64,000 nt of DNA from Pseudoduganella albidiflava (lineage in GTDB: Bacteria; Pseudomonadota; Gammaproteobacteria; Burkholderiales; Burkholderiaceae_D), in assembly GCF_004322755.1 (NCBI RefSeq), contig NZ_CP036401.1, forward strand, positions 992,001-1,056,000, written 5' to 3'. Positions 18,862-29,228 of this stretch are shown here, one piece after another. The position numbers were made by a program, and so were the translations under genes. Numbering within the stretch: the first letter of the stretch is position 1; every line of letters begins with the position of its first letter. The notes below the pieces were generated by a model. That model had not been told where the DNA came from and made no database searches. It worked only from the letters and a program-made list of their open reading frames with translations.

Positions 18862-19035
18862 AACCCCAAGTGCAAATGCCGGGGTCAGACCCGCCGGGGT
18901 GAAGCAGGGGTTTCGCGAAGCATGCTTCGCGCCTGCGGAACGATGCTGGCATGCATGCCAGCATTCCTTCCTGACCCCAGCCCTTCGCCGCTGGGGTGAA
19001 TGCATGCACTTTCAATGCCTCGGGTAACGCTTAAC
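18862..19035 (+). repeat. Dispersed palindromic repeat, copy A (long form)
   Basis: About 174 bp. It opens with ACCCCAAGTGCAAATGCC then GGGGTCAGACCC, and closes with GACCCCAGCCCTTCGC, GGGGTGAATGCATGC, CTTTCAATG and TTAACC. The middle holds two more palindromes, one around CGCGAAGCATGCTTCGCG and one around GCTGGCATGCATGCCAGC. The same element occurs inverted at 53989-54165, and shorter forms lie at 49019-49099 and 59181-59284. It fills most of the gap between rmuC and the CoA-transferase gene; I see no gene in the remainder (18598-18861). Confidence 0.88.
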
Positions 19036-19116
19036 CAAGCAGCATTACAGGCCGACGTGATTCCGGCAACTGTTTCGCGACACTGTTTCGACAACTCAAG
19101 CAGGAGGGAGCAGCGC

Positions 19117-20676
19117 ATGCGCAGCAAGATCGTCAGTGCCCAGGAAGCGGTTGGCAGGATCCGCGATGGCGCCACCGTGGCCACCGGCGGTTTCGTCGGC
19201 GTGGGCTTCGCGGAAAATGTCGCCGTCGCCCTGGAACGGCGCTTCACTTCCCAGGGCAGTCCCCGCGACCTGACGCTGCTGTATGCGGCGGGCCAGGGCG
19301 ATGGCGGCGAGCGCGGCCTGAACCACTTCGGCCACGAAGGCCTGGTCAGGCGCGTGATCGGCGGCCACTGGGCCCTGGTGCCGAAGCTGCAGCACCTCGC
19401 CATCGACAACCGCATCGAAGCGTACAACCTGCCGCAGGGCGTGATCAGCCAGCTGTTCCGCGACACGGCGGCCGGCAAGCCGGGGCTGCTGACACACGTG
19501 GGGCTGGGTACCTTCGTCGATCCGCGCCACGGTGGCGGCAAGATCAACAGCCGCACGGTCGACGACTTGGTCGAGCTGACCACCATCGGCGGCCGCGAGT
19601 GGCTGTTCTACAAGGCGATCCCCGTGGACGTGGCGATCATCCGCGGGACCACGGCCGATGCCGCGGGCAACGTGACGATGGAACGTGAAGCGCTCACGCT
19701 GGAAGCGCTGGCGATCGCCATGGCCGCGCACAACAGCGGCGGCATCGTCATCGTGCAGGTGGAGCGGCTGGCCGCCACCGGCACGCTGCCACCGCGGCAG
19801 GTGCGCATTCCCGGCATCCTCGTCGATTGCGTGGTCGTTGCCGAAAAACCGGAGTACCACATGCAGACGTTCGGCACGCCGTACGATGCCGCCTTTGCCG
19901 GCGAATTGCGGGTGCCGCTCGACAGCTACGCGCCGATGCCGCTGACGGCGCGCAAGGTGATCGCCCGGCGCGCGCTGCTGGAGCTGGCCGACGGCGACAT
20001 CGTCAACCTGGGCATCGGCATGCCGGAAGGCGTGGCGGCGGTGGCGGCCGAGGAAGGCATGCTGGAGCGCTTTACGCTGACCGCCGAACCGGGCGTGATC
20101 GGCGGCATGCCCGCCGGCGGCCTCGACTTCGGCGCCACCGTCAATGCAGACGCCGTCATCGACCAGCCCTACCAGTTCGACTTCTACGATGGCGGCGGCC
20201 TCGACGTGGCGGTCCTCGGCCTGGCCCAGGCCGACCGGCAGGGCAACCTGAACGTCAGCAAGTTCGGCCGCAAGCTGGCCGGCGCCGGCGGCTTCATCAA
20301 CATCAGCCAGAGTGCCCGCAAGGTGGTCTTCGTCGGCACGTTCACCGCCGGTGCGCATGAAGTGGCGATCGGCGACGGCGGCCTGCGCATCGTGCGCGAA
20401 GGCGCCTCCCGCAAGTTCGTGCACGAGGTCGAGCACCGCACCTACAGCGGCGCGGTGGCCCTGGAGCGGGGGCAGGAAGCGCTGTTCGTCACCGAGCGGT
20501 GCGTGTTCCGGCTCACGCCGCAGGGGCTGGAACTCATCGAGGTCGCGTCCGGCATCGATATCGAGCGCGATATCCTGGCGCGGATGGACTTCGTGCCGCG
20601 CATCGCGGCGAACGTGAAGCCGATGGATGCGCGGCTGTTTGGAGAAGGGCCGATGGGGAGCGGGAGCGCTCCCTGA
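19117..20676 (+). CDS. Family I acyl-CoA:acetate/acetoacetate CoA-transferase (YdiF/Pct-like)
   Basis: A 519-residue protein with both halves of a family I CoA-transferase: the first with [14 protein letters not shown] (residues about 20-33), the second with [13 protein letters not shown]. The catalytic Glu is E324 in AEPGVIGG, which fits the ExGxxG motif. It moves CoA between acyl-CoAs and short carboxylates such as acetate, propionate or 3-hydroxybutyrate. The ATG at 19117 follows a strong AGGAGG at 9 nt. It stands alone between a repeat and the convergent mobA-moeA gene. The exact substrate cannot be read from sequence. Confidence 0.88.
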   Translation: MRSKIVSAQEAVGRIRDGATVATGGFVGVGFAENVAVALERRFTSQGSPRDLTLLYAAGQGDGGERGLNHFGHEGLVRRVIGGHWALVPKLQHLAIDNRIEAYNLPQGVISQLFRDTAAGKPGLLTHVGLGTFVDPRHGGGKINSRTVDDLVELTTIGGREWLFYKAIPVDVAIIRGTTADAAGNVTMEREALTLEALAIAMAAHNSGGIVIVQVERLAATGTLPPRQVRIPGILVDCVVVAEKPEYHMQTFGTPYDAAFAGELRVPLDSYAPMPLTARKVIARRALLELADGDIVNLGIGMPEGVAAVAAEEGMLERFTLTAEPGVIGGMPAGGLDFGATVNADAVIDQPYQFDFYDGGGLDVAVLGLAQADRQGNLNVSKFGRKLAGAGGFINISQSARKVVFVGTFTAGAHEVAIGDGGLRIVREGASRKFVHEVEHRTYSGAVALERGQEALFVTERCVFRLTPQGLELIEVASGIDIERDILARMDFVPRIAANVKPMDARLFGEGPMGSGSAP

Positions 20677-20700
20677 ACCGTTCCGTGGCTGGCGCCGCCG

Positions 20701-22575
20701 TTACACCAGCCCCTCGAACATCAGCACTTCCACCAGGTCACCGGCCGCCACGTTGCCGCATTCATCCGGCAGCACGACAATGCAGTTGGCTACCGTCATC
20801 GAGCGCAGGATGCCGGAGCCCTGGGCGCCGGTGATCCGCACTTCGCGGCTACCGTCGGGAGCGATCGACAGCACGCCGCGCTGGAATTCGGTGCGCCCCT
20901 GGCGCTTGCGGATCGGTTCGGCGCAGCGCGCCTGCACCAGCAGGTCGGCCGGCGCGTCGGCGCCCATCATCCGCAGCAGGGCGGGGCGGGCGAAGAAGTA
21001 GAACGACACCATCACGGCCACCGGATTGCCGGGCAGGCCGAACAGGAACGCTTCGTGGCCCTCGGCGCCGATGCGGCCGAACGCCATCGGCCGGCCGGGG
21101 CGCATGCCGATGGTCCAGAACGCCACTTCGCCCAGGCGCGCCATGATGTCGCGCGTGTAGTCGGCGGCACCGGCCGAGACGCCGCCGGAGGTGACGACCG
21201 CATCCGCGCTCTGGCAGGCATCGCGCAGCGCCGCCTCCAGCGCGGCCGGATCGTCCTTCACGATGCCCATGTCGACCAGCTCGCAGCCCAGGCGCGTGAG
21301 CATGCCGAACAGCGTATAGCGGTTGCTGTCGTACACGCAGCCCTGCGCCAGCGGTTCGCCCACCGAGCGCAGTTCGTCGCCGGTGGAGAAGAATGCCACG
21401 CGCAGCCGGCGCCGCACCGGCACCTCGGCAATGCCGAGCGAGGCGATCAGGCCGAGCTCCGCCGGGCGCACGATCTTGCCGGCCGCCAGCGCCGGGCGGC
21501 CCGCCATCAGGTCCTCGCCGCGCAGGCGGCGGTTGTCGCCGGGGCGCACGCTGCGCGGCGCGATCGTCAGGCAGTCGTCCTCGACGCCCGCGGCATGCTC
21601 CTGCGGCAATACCGTGTCGCATCCGGCCGGCATCACCGCGCCCGTCATGATGCGCAGGCACTGGCCGGGGCCCGGCTGCAGCCCGGAAGGGCGGCCGGCG
21701 AAGTCCGTACCGATCACCTTCAGCCGGGTCGGATGGTCCGCCGACAGCTGGGCACCGTCGAAGGCAAAGCCGTCCATCGCGGAATTGTCGTGCGCGGGCA
21801 CGCTGATCGGCGAAATCACGTCCTCGGCCAGCACACGGCCCAGCGCGGCGCGCAGCGCCACCTTTTCCACCCCGCGCACGGGGCGCACGAACCGTTCGAT
21901 GACGTGCCGCGCCTGCCGGACCGGCATCGCGCCGGGATCGAGATCGCCGGTGAGGTCGGCCAGCCGATGCACGCGGTCTTCGGCCAGCAGTTCCTCGCGC
22001 GTGTTGATGTTGCGGAACGCTGCGGCGTCCGTAAACAGCACTTCGGCCACCTTCAGGCCGTCATGCCAGCCATCCATCTTGCGGCCGCCGCGTGCCAGGT
22101 AGGCGTCGAGCCGGGGCAGCACGTCCGTCTTCATCAGGGAAAATACCGGGTGCGGCTGCTTGCGGGCCGCGCCGCTGTCGTCCGCTTCCATGGTCACGGC
22201 GAGCGCCAGGTCGGCATCCTGGGCCAGCAAGGCATCCCGCAGCCGTTGCACCAGGTTGTCCGGCAAGAACGGCGAATCGCAGGGCACCGTGGCCAGCAGT
22301 GGCGTGGCGCAGCGGCGCAGGCCCGCCTGCAGGCCGGCCAGCGGGCCCGCGAAGCCGCCCAGTTCGTCGGCCAGCACCGGCGCGCCCAGCGATGCATACG
22401 CCTCGTGGCTGCGGTTGGCGCTGATCGTCAGCGCCGTCACTTGCGGTGCGAAGCGCTGCAGCACGTGCGCCACCAGCGTGGCTCCCCGGAACGGCTGCAG
22501 GCCCTTGTCCACGTTGCCCATGCGGCTGCCGCGGCCACCCGCGAAGATCAGGCCGCTGACGTCGTTGTCGCTCAA
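20701..22575 (-). CDS. Fused MobA-MoeA, molybdenum cofactor guanylyl- and molybdenum transferase
   Basis: One frame encodes two enzymes. Counting from the first in-frame GTG (22605), residues about 17-208 are MobA (GLIFAGGRGSRMGNVDKGLQ, VPCDSPFLP), which attaches GMP to molybdopterin, and about 225-634 are MoeA (AHDNSAMDGFAF, STGDEL, VTSGGVSAG, GLPGNPVA), which inserts molybdate. The two are usually separate genes. The start is taken at TTG 22575, where AGGGG lies 6 nt upstream and MSDNDVSGLIFAGG fits MobA; GTG 22605 is the alternative. An internal Met at the join (about residue 227 in that numbering) could give free MoeA. It lies 91 bp after moaA. Confidence 0.9.
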   Translation of the reverse strand: MSDNDVSGLIFAGGRGSRMGNVDKGLQPFRGATLVAHVLQRFAPQVTALTISANRSHEAYASLGAPVLADELGGFAGPLAGLQAGLRRCATPLLATVPCDSPFLPDNLVQRLRDALLAQDADLALAVTMEADDSGAARKQPHPVFSLMKTDVLPRLDAYLARGGRKMDGWHDGLKVAEVLFTDAAAFRNINTREELLAEDRVHRLADLTGDLDPGAMPVRQARHVIERFVRPVRGVEKVALRAALGRVLAEDVISPISVPAHDNSAMDGFAFDGAQLSADHPTRLKVIGTDFAGRPSGLQPGPGQCLRIMTGAVMPAGCDTVLPQEHAAGVEDDCLTIAPRSVRPGDNRRLRGEDLMAGRPALAAGKIVRPAELGLIASLGIAEVPVRRRLRVAFFSTGDELRSVGEPLAQGCVYDSNRYTLFGMLTRLGCELVDMGIVKDDPAALEAALRDACQSADAVVTSGGVSAGAADYTRDIMARLGEVAFWTIGMRPGRPMAFGRIGAEGHEAFLFGLPGNPVAVMVSFYFFARPALLRMMGADAPADLLVQARCAEPIRKRQGRTEFQRGVLSIAPDGSREVRITGAQGSGILRSMTVANCIVVLPDECGNVAAGDLVEVLMFEGLV

Positions 22576-22666
22576 TTGTTTCCCCTGTGAATAGTCAACG
22601 CACACTCATGCACGGCGCGTCCGATCGCCGCGGCGTTCGGCCGCCGTGCATGCCTTCACCCCAAGT

Positions 22667-23779
22667 TTATCCGCCGATGTAGGACATCTCGACCTTGCGC
22701 GCGCCGCTGCCCGACAGCCCGTCCGTATTGATGGTGCGCAGCTCCGAATAGCGGTCGCCGCGCGCCTGCCACAGCGCGCCGACGGCGGCCGCCAGTTCTT
22801 CGTCGCTGTGGCCGCCGCGCAGCAGCGCGCGCAAGTCGTGGCCCTGGGTGGCGAACAGGCAGGTGTACAGCTTGCCCTCGGTGGACAGGCGCGCCCGCGT
22901 GCAGTCGCGGCAAAATGCCTGCGTGACGCTGGAAATCACGCCGATCTCGCCGCCGCCATCGGCATAGCGCCAGCGCGCCGCCGTTTCGCCGGTGTAGTTC
23001 GGGTCGACCTGCACCAGCGGCAATTCGGCGCCGACGCGGCGCACGATCTCGGCGGAGGGAATCACATCGTTCATGTTCCAGCCGTTGGAGGCGCCCACGT
23101 CCATGAATTCGATGAACCGCAGGATGTGCGGCGTGCCATGGAAATGCCGCGCCATCGGCAGGATTTCCTGCTCGTTGGTCCCGGCCTTGACCACCATGTT
23201 GACCTTGATCGGGCCGAGCCCCGCCTCATGGGCCGCCTCGATGCCTTCCAGCACGTCGGAGACGGCGAAATCCACGTCGTTCATCGCGCGGAACGTGGCA
23301 TCGTCCATCGCATCCAGCGACACGGTGACACGCTGCAGGCCCGCTTCCTTCAAGGCTTTCGCCTTGCGGGCCAGCAGCGAGCCGTTGGTGGTCAGCGTCA
23401 GGTCGAGCGGCTTGCCGTCGACGGTGCGCAGCGCGGCCAGCATCTCGATCAGGCGCTCGATGTTCTTGCGCAGCAGCGGCTCGCCGCCCGTCAGCCGGAT
23501 CTTTTCCACGCCATGGGCCACGAACTGGCGCGCCACGCGCGTGATTTCCTCGAAGGTCAGCAGCGAGGAATGCGGCAGGTACTGGTAATCCTTGTCGAAG
23601 ACTTCCTTCGGCATGCAGTACACGCAGCGGAAGTTGCAGCGGTCCGTGATCGAGATGCGCAGGTCGCGCAGCGGCCGCGCCAGGCGGTCGCGCACTTCAC
23701 CGGTGGGCGCTTCGATGGCGGAGGGAATCGCCGGCGGCCGGCTGCGGCCGTCGGCGAGGATGATGATTTTTTCGGTCAT
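22667..23779 (-). CDS. moaA: GTP 3',8-cyclase MoaA
   Basis: A 370-residue radical SAM enzyme for the first step of molybdenum cofactor synthesis. The SAM cluster motif is C48-x3-C52-x2-C55 ([12 protein letters not shown]). The C-terminal second cluster is visible in [20 protein letters not shown]. The protein ends in the expected Gly-Gly. The ATG at 23779 is preferred over a TTG two codons upstream. It lies between chrA and mobA-moeA on the minus strand, consistent with a cofactor operon. Confidence 0.95.
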   Translation of the reverse strand: MTEKIIILADGRSRPPAIPSAIEAPTGEVRDRLARPLRDLRISITDRCNFRCVYCMPKEVFDKDYQYLPHSSLLTFEEITRVARQFVAHGVEKIRLTGGEPLLRKNIERLIEMLAALRTVDGKPLDLTLTTNGSLLARKAKALKEAGLQRVTVSLDAMDDATFRAMNDVDFAVSDVLEGIEAAHEAGLGPIKVNMVVKAGTNEQEILPMARHFHGTPHILRFIEFMDVGASNGWNMNDVIPSAEIVRRVGAELPLVQVDPNYTGETAARWRYADGGGEIGVISSVTQAFCRDCTRARLSTEGKLYTCLFATQGHDLRALLRGGHSDEELAAAVGALWQARGDRYSELRTINTDGLSGSGARKVEMSYIGG

Positions 23780-23835
23780 TGACAAACTACAGTGAGCAAT
23801 CGGGTAACTTTATTGAGCAACCAGGTTGGGCAACA

Positions 23836-25170
23836 TTAACCAGGATTCAATAAACCATTGATTCCATTGGCGTAATGTAGCACGAGGCCAGCCATCGCAC
23901 AGGCCGCGAGCAGCTTTACGGGGCCGGTTTGCCAGCGCAGCAACGCCCACGCGGCCACCGTGGCGATCGCGATCGCCGCCCAGTCCGGGCGGGCGCCGGC
24001 CAGGAAGACTTGTTCGCCGAAGAACACGGCCAGGCTGGCGATCACGCCGACCACGGCCGCCGAGATCGCCGTCAGCGGCGCCGTCATGCGGATATTGCCG
24101 CGCGTGGCCTCCACCAGCGGGCCGCCGGCCAGGATGAAGATGAACGACGGCACGAACGTGAACCATGCGGCCACCACCGCCCCGGCCACGCCGGAGGCTG
24201 TCGGACCGCCCAGCACCTGGTGGGTCCAGCCGCCCACGAAGCCCACGAAGGCATTCACCATGATCAGCGGGCCGGGCGTGGTTTCGCCCAGCGCCAGGCC
24301 GTCGATCATCTGGGCCGGCGTCAGCCAGCCATGTGTTTCCACGCCGCCCTGGTAGACATAGGGCAGCACCGCATAGGCGCCGCCGAAGGTCAGCAGCGCC
24401 GCCTTGGTGAAGAACCAGCCCATCTGCGCGAGCGGATTGTACAGGCCGGTGGCGGACGCCACCGCGAGCCAGCTGCCGCCCATGAGGGCGACGCCGGCTG
24501 CGGACGTGGCCAGCAACTTGCGCCAGCCGAAGCGGGCATGGGGCGGTGTCGGCGTGTCGTCGTCGATCACGGCGGGGCCATGGCTGGCCGCCGCCTTGCC
24601 ATGGCCGGGCATGCCGGGGGCGAACGCCGCCGGCCGCAGCCGCCCGCCCAGCCAGCCAAGCATGGCGGCGACCAGCACCACGGCGGGGAAGGGCACGCCC
24701 AGCATGATGGCGGCGAAGGCCGCGCAGGCGAGGGCGGCCAGCAGGCCGTTCTTCAGCGTGCGCCGGCCGATGCGCCAGGTGGCGGCCAGCACCAGCGCCA
24801 CGACGGCCGGCTTGATACCGTACAGCACCGCGGCAATCGCCGGCACGTCGCCGAAGGCCAGGTAGATCCAGGAAAGTCCGATCAGGATCAGCAGCGATGG
24901 CAGCACGAACAGCGTGCCGGCCAGGATGCCGCCGCGCGCCCGGTGCAGCAGCCAGCCGATGTAGACGGCCAGCTGGGTTGCTTCCGGCCCCGGCAGCAGC
25001 ATGCAGTAATTCAGCGCATGCAGGAAGCGCTGCTCGGAAATCCAGCGGCGCCGCTCGACAAGCTCGGCATGCATCAGGGCGATCTGCCCGGCCGGTCCGC
25101 CAAAGCTGATGAAGCCCAGCTTCAGCCAGTAGCGCAGCGCGGTGGACAGGGAGGGCGATGGTGGCGTCAT
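23836..25170 (-). CDS. chrA: ChrA family chromate transporter
   Basis: A 444-residue two-domain CHR protein. Both halves carry the FGG motif, the first in KLGFISFGGPAGQIA and the second in KAALLTFGGAYAVLPYV; ten or more membrane helices are evident. Such proteins export chromate, apparently as sulfate analogue. The ATG at 25170 sits directly after the rne terminator T-run, with no recognisable binding site, so translation initiation looks weak or leaderless. No chrB regulator is adjacent. Its place between rne and moaA suggests insertion into a conserved gene order. Confidence 0.9.
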   Translation of the reverse strand: MTPPSPSLSTALRYWLKLGFISFGGPAGQIALMHAELVERRRWISEQRFLHALNYCMLLPGPEATQLAVYIGWLLHRARGGILAGTLFVLPSLLILIGLSWIYLAFGDVPAIAAVLYGIKPAVVALVLAATWRIGRRTLKNGLLAALACAAFAAIMLGVPFPAVVLVAAMLGWLGGRLRPAAFAPGMPGHGKAAASHGPAVIDDDTPTPPHARFGWRKLLATSAAGVALMGGSWLAVASATGLYNPLAQMGWFFTKAALLTFGGAYAVLPYVYQGGVETHGWLTPAQMIDGLALGETTPGPLIMVNAFVGFVGGWTHQVLGGPTASGVAGAVVAAWFTFVPSFIFILAGGPLVEATRGNIRMTAPLTAISAAVVGVIASLAVFFGEQVFLAGARPDWAAIAIATVAAWALLRWQTGPVKLLAACAMAGLVLHYANGINGLLNPG

Positions 25171-25174
25171 GGGC

Positions 25175-25204
25175 AAAAAAAAGGGAAGCCGGAGCTTCCC
25201 TTTT
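25175..25204 (-). terminator. Terminator of rne
   Basis: A perfect 9-bp stem AAGGGAAGC/GCTTCCCTT has a 4-nt loop. On the minus strand it ends in eight T. It lies 14 bp after the rne stop codon and ends within 5 bp of the chrA start codon. Confidence 0.88.
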
Positions 25205-25217
25205 CAGTCGTTGGCGA

Positions 25218-28200
25218 TCAGCGTCGGGTATCCACCTGCACCAGCGGCTCTTCCACCACCACCGGCGCCGGCTTGCGCGTGCGGCCCACCCGCACCGGCG
25301 CTGCTTCGTGTGCCGCCGCTTCCTGGGCGGCACGCAGCTTGGCCGGGTCCGTCGCGGCCATTTGCAGGCCGGCGGCTGCCAGGATCGTTTGCAGGTCCGC
25401 CGGCGCCGCTGCAACCGCGGCAGGAGCGGGAGCCGGGGCAGGAGCCGGAGCCGGAGCAGGAGCAGGGGCCGGAGCCGGAGCCGGAGCAGGCGCTTGCGCG
25501 GCCAGCAGCTCGGCTGCCGTGGTGACCGGCACCGGTTGCGTTGCCACGTCCTCGGCGGCGACCGCCTCGGCAGTGCCGATCTCGGCGGCAGCCGGGATCA
25601 CCACGGCGGCTTCCACCACCGGCGTCACGTCGACGGCGGCAGGCGCGGTCGTGGCTGGCGGCAGCGGCTCGGCCGCCGGGGCGTCGACAACTTCCGCTTC
25701 GGCCGGCTCGGCTGCTACCGGGGCGGCCGCAGGTTCCGCTGCTTCTGCTGGTACTGCGGCGGCTTGCGCTGCCACGGGCAGCGGTTCGGCGGCGGGTGCC
25801 TGCACGACTTCCGCTTCGGCCGGCTCGATGGCCACCGGCGCGGCAGGCGCTTGCACAGCAGCCACGGGCAGCGGCTCGGCAACCGGTGCCTGCACGATTT
25901 CCGCTTCGGCCGGCTCGATGGCCACCGGCGTGGTGTCGGCCGGCTTCGTTTCCGTCACTTCCGCGCTGACGGGCGCCTCGGCAGCCGGAGCCACCTGCTG
26001 CACCGGTTCCACGGCGGCTGGCGTGTGCTCGACCGCCTCGATCGCGGCGACGGCGGCGGCCACCGGCTCGACCTGGGCAACTGCCGCCGGCGTTTCGGCC
26101 GGCGCCAAGGCTGCTTCGCGGGTAGCGACCTGCACCTGCTCGGTCACCACGGATTCGGTGGCAGCCTTGATGGTGTCGCCTTCCGCGGCGGCGCCGGCAA
26201 ACTCGTCGGCGGACTCGATGCCTTCGCCTTCGGCGCCTTCACGTTCGCGGCGGTTACGGTTGCGACCGCCACGGCGGCGGCGGCGGCGCGGCTCGTCGCC
26301 GCCTTCGCCGTCCAGTTCCTCGCCTTCCGGTCCCGCGTTGCCGGTGGATTTCACCAGGCTCGGCGCGTCGGCGGACGGCGCAGCGGCAGGCGCGATGGCC
26401 GGCACGCCGACACTGGCGCCCGTGCCGGTACCGACCGGACCCACGCCCGTTGCGGCCAGCGCCAGTTCATCGGCCTTGGCTTCGGCTGGCTGGGCTTTCG
26501 TTTCGCGCGCTTCACGCAATTCGCGCGGTTCACGCGGCGGACGGGCTTCGCGCGGTTCACGCGGCTCGCGCTGCGGGCGTTCGGCACGGTCCGGGCGTTC
26601 GCCACGCTCGGCGCGTGGCGTCACGGCAGCTGCCACGACACCTTCGGCTTCCACCTTGTCGACACCCTTGTCGGCAAACTTGTCCAGCTTTTCACGCGGT
26701 TCGCGTGGCGGGCGCGGCGGACGGGCCGGGCGCGCTTCCGTCGCCGGCTTGCCGGCCTCGTCGCGGGCACCCGGTTCGCGGTCTTTCGGACCACGCGGGC
26801 CACGGGCACGCTGGCCGCGGCCGTTCTTGTCGGCACGCTCGGCCGGCACGGCGGCGGGCTTCGTCACGATGGCCGGGGCAGCCGGCGGTGCCGGTTCCTC
26901 GGTCTTGCCGGTGAAGAAGGAAACCAGCTTGGCAAAGAAGCCTTTTTCGGCCGGGGCCGGTACTGCCACCGGCGGCGGAGCGACCGGCTGCACCGGTACC
27001 GGGGCAGGCGTACGGTCGACGATCGGGGCCGGCTGGCTTGGCGTGATGGTCTTCACCACGGCTTCCTGGCGCGGCTTCTGCTCTTCCTTCTGGCGCTTGG
27101 CGAAGCCCATGTCGGTCTCCGCCTGCTCGGCCATGGTGTAGCTGGCGGCCGATTCTTCCAGGCGCGGATCGTCGTGCTTGATGCGCTCGAGCTTGTAGTG
27201 CGGCGTATCGAGGTGCTTGTTCGGCACCAGGATCACGGTGATGCGGTGGCGGTTCTCGATCTTCAGCACTTCGCCGCGCTTTTCATTGAGCAGGAAGGCG
27301 GCCACGTCGACCGGCACCTGCACGTGGATGGCGGCGCTGTTTTCCTTCATCGCCTCTTCCTGGATGATGCGCAGCACCTGCAGGGCGGAGGATTCGGTAT
27401 CGCGGATGTGACCGGTGCCGGAGCAGCGCGGGCACGTCACGTGCGAGCCTTCGGACAGCGAAGGGCGCAGGCGCTGGCGCGACAGTTCCATCAGGCCAAA
27501 GCGGGAAATCTTGCCCATCTGAACGCGCGCACGGTCGTGGTGCAGCGCATCCTTCAGGCGCTGTTCCACTTCACGCTGGTTCTTCGCCACTTCCATGTCG
27601 ATGAAGTCGATCACGATCAGGCCGCCCAGGTCGCGCAGGCGCAACTGGCGGGCCACTTCCTCGGCCGCTTCGCAGTTGGTATGGAAGGCCGTGGTCTCGA
27701 TGTCGGAACCGCGCGTGGCGCGGGCCGAGTTGACGTCCACGGACACCAGGGCTTCGGTGTGGTCGATCACGATGGCGCCGCCGGATGGCAGCGGTACTGT
27801 GCGGCTGTAGGCCGTTTCGATCTGGTGTTCGATCTGGAAGCGCGAGAACAGCGGCACGTCGTCGCTGTAGCGCTTGACGCGATGCACCATGTCGGGCATC
27901 ACGTGGCTCATGAACTGGTGGGCCTGTTCGTAGATCTCGTCCGTATCGATCAGGATCTCGCCGATGTCGGGCTGGTAGTAATCGCGGATGGCGCGAATCA
28001 CGAGCGACGATTCCTGGTAGATCAGGAAGGCGCCGGAAGCCGATTTCGACGCGCCTTCGATCGCGCGCCACAGCTGCATCAGGTAATTCAGGTCCCACTG
28101 CAGTTCATCGACGTTTCGGCCGATGCCGGCGGTGCGGGCGATCACGGACATGCCTTGTGGCAAGTCCAGCTTGTCCATCGTTTCGCGCAGTTCCTGGCGC

Positions 28201-28637
28201 TCCTCGCCCTCGACGCGGCGCGACACGCCGCCGCCGCGCGGGTTGTTCGGCATCAGCACCAGGTAGCGGCCGGCCAGCGAGATGAACGACGTCAGGGCGG
28301 CGCCCTTGTTGCCGCGCTCTTCCTTCTCCACCTGGACAACGATTTCCTGGCCTTCGCGCAGCGCATCCTTGATGGTGGCGTTGCGCACGTCGATACCTTC
28401 GCGGAAATAGCTGCGTGCCACTTCCTTGAACGGGAGGAAACCGTGGCGGTCTTCACCATAGCTGACGAAGCAGGCTTCCAGCGACGGCTCGATGCGGGTG
28501 ATCACGCCTTTGTAGATATTGGACTTGCGTTGCTCGCGTCCGGCGGTTTCGATGTCGATGTCGATCAGTTTCTGACCATCGACAATGGCTACGCGCAGCT
28601 CTTCCTGCTGCGTAGCGTTGAACAACATGCGTTTCAT
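25218..28637 (-). CDS. rne: Ribonuclease E
   Basis: A 1139-residue RNase E, the main endonuclease of mRNA decay and of rRNA and tRNA processing. The N-terminal catalytic half starts [20 protein letters not shown], with the S1 domain at about 37-120, catalytic Asp residues in VSVDVNS and VIDFIDM, and the Zn-link C402-PRC-405, nearly the E. coli positions (404, 407). The C-terminal half is disordered: Arg-rich RNA-binding blocks ([34 protein letters not shown]), acidic and Ala/Pro-rich stretches, and a PAPA run near the end. It is divergent from rluC with a long leader. Confidence 0.96.
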   Translation of the reverse strand: MKRMLFNATQQEELRVAIVDGQKLIDIDIETAGREQRKSNIYKGVITRIEPSLEACFVSYGEDRHGFLPFKEVARSYFREGIDVRNATIKDALREGQEIVVQVEKEERGNKGAALTSFISLAGRYLVLMPNNPRGGGVSRRVEGEERQELRETMDKLDLPQGMSVIARTAGIGRNVDELQWDLNYLMQLWRAIEGASKSASGAFLIYQESSLVIRAIRDYYQPDIGEILIDTDEIYEQAHQFMSHVMPDMVHRVKRYSDDVPLFSRFQIEHQIETAYSRTVPLPSGGAIVIDHTEALVSVDVNSARATRGSDIETTAFHTNCEAAEEVARQLRLRDLGGLIVIDFIDMEVAKNQREVEQRLKDALHHDRARVQMGKISRFGLMELSRQRLRPSLSEGSHVTCPRCSGTGHIRDTESSALQVLRIIQEEAMKENSAAIHVQVPVDVAAFLLNEKRGEVLKIENRHRITVILVPNKHLDTPHYKLERIKHDDPRLEESAASYTMAEQAETDMGFAKRQKEEQKPRQEAVVKTITPSQPAPIVDRTPAPVPVQPVAPPPVAVPAPAEKGFFAKLVSFFTGKTEEPAPPAAPAIVTKPAAVPAERADKNGRGQRARGPRGPKDREPGARDEAGKPATEARPARPPRPPREPREKLDKFADKGVDKVEAEGVVAAAVTPRAERGERPDRAERPQREPREPREARPPREPRELREARETKAQPAEAKADELALAATGVGPVGTGTGASVGVPAIAPAAAPSADAPSLVKSTGNAGPEGEELDGEGGDEPRRRRRRGGRNRNRREREGAEGEGIESADEFAGAAAEGDTIKAATESVVTEQVQVATREAALAPAETPAAVAQVEPVAAAVAAIEAVEHTPAAVEPVQQVAPAAEAPVSAEVTETKPADTTPVAIEPAEAEIVQAPVAEPLPVAAVQAPAAPVAIEPAEAEVVQAPAAEPLPVAAQAAAVPAEAAEPAAAPVAAEPAEAEVVDAPAAEPLPPATTAPAAVDVTPVVEAAVVIPAAAEIGTAEAVAAEDVATQPVPVTTAAELLAAQAPAPAPAPAPAPAPAPAPAPAPAPAAVAAAPADLQTILAAAGLQMAATDPAKLRAAQEAAAHEAAPVRVGRTRKPAPVVVEEPLVQVDTRR

Positions 28638-29228
28638 TTTTTATTTGACTCCGCGACCCTTCGGCCAAATGCGCCGCCCAGGTTCCAGGAACGCGAGCGG
28701 CAATCGTACGAGGATATACGCGGAATTAAGGAGGCTGCGGGGAAATGCCTCGTCGTGCGGCAGCGCGCAGGCGCAGCTGCCACAGTGGGCGCATGAAGCT
28801 GATCGTCATGCCGAGTTCGCACCACCTGCAACTCATCCTGTCCAGCCCCATGAGGTGGGCCGCGGAGAATGCGGGCGTGCGCAATTGGTCGAGCCTGGCA
28901 TCTTGTGTGGTGCCGGGCGAAAACGGCAAGCGTTATCAGCTTCATCAACCGGCAAGCAACGACTCTGGGCTTGCTTGCCGGAGTTATCCAAACGATCCAG
29001 CCAATCTAATTCCAACATCCGTTCACCCAACCCGATGACAACATTGGTTGCCACCCTGATCCGTGCCCGTATGTGCGTATACGTTTATTTCCGCTGAATG
29101 CGCAATTAAGCGAGGCCAGCGGATGCGCCCCTGTGTAAAATCGTGGTTTTCTTCTTACACACAGCAACAGCAGGGCAAACACTTAGTTAAGTGCTGCATT
29201 GCCACGGCGAATTGATTATATATTCAAA
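28638..29228. other. rne leader and rne/rluC divergent promoter region
   Basis: About 590 bp with no convincing gene. A perfect 11-bp inverted repeat with an 11-nt loop lies at 28949-28981 (arm CCGGCAAGCAA), in what is probably the rne 5' untranslated region. A looser repeat TGTGTAA/TTACACA lies near 29131-29161. RNase E in E. coli controls its own message through 5' leader hairpins; a similar role here is inference. Confidence 0.45.

Noticed and set aside
22576..22666. A riboswitch upstream of mobA-moeA or moaA
   Set aside because: The gaps (91 and 56 bp) are too short for a Moco riboswitch and I saw no matching fold.
23929..27141. A 1070-codon plus-strand open frame across chrA and rne
   Set aside because: Antisense shadow with Ala/Gly/Ser runs caused by the Ala/Pro-rich C-terminal half of RNase E.
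25158..28796. A 1200-codon open frame on the plus strand opposite rne
   Set aside because: It is the antisense image of a GC-rich, low-complexity gene; the product is repetitive and has no family features, while rne on the other strand is certain.
28585..29097. Open frames on both strands in the rne/rluC gap
   Set aside because: No credible start or composition; more likely the long rne leader.
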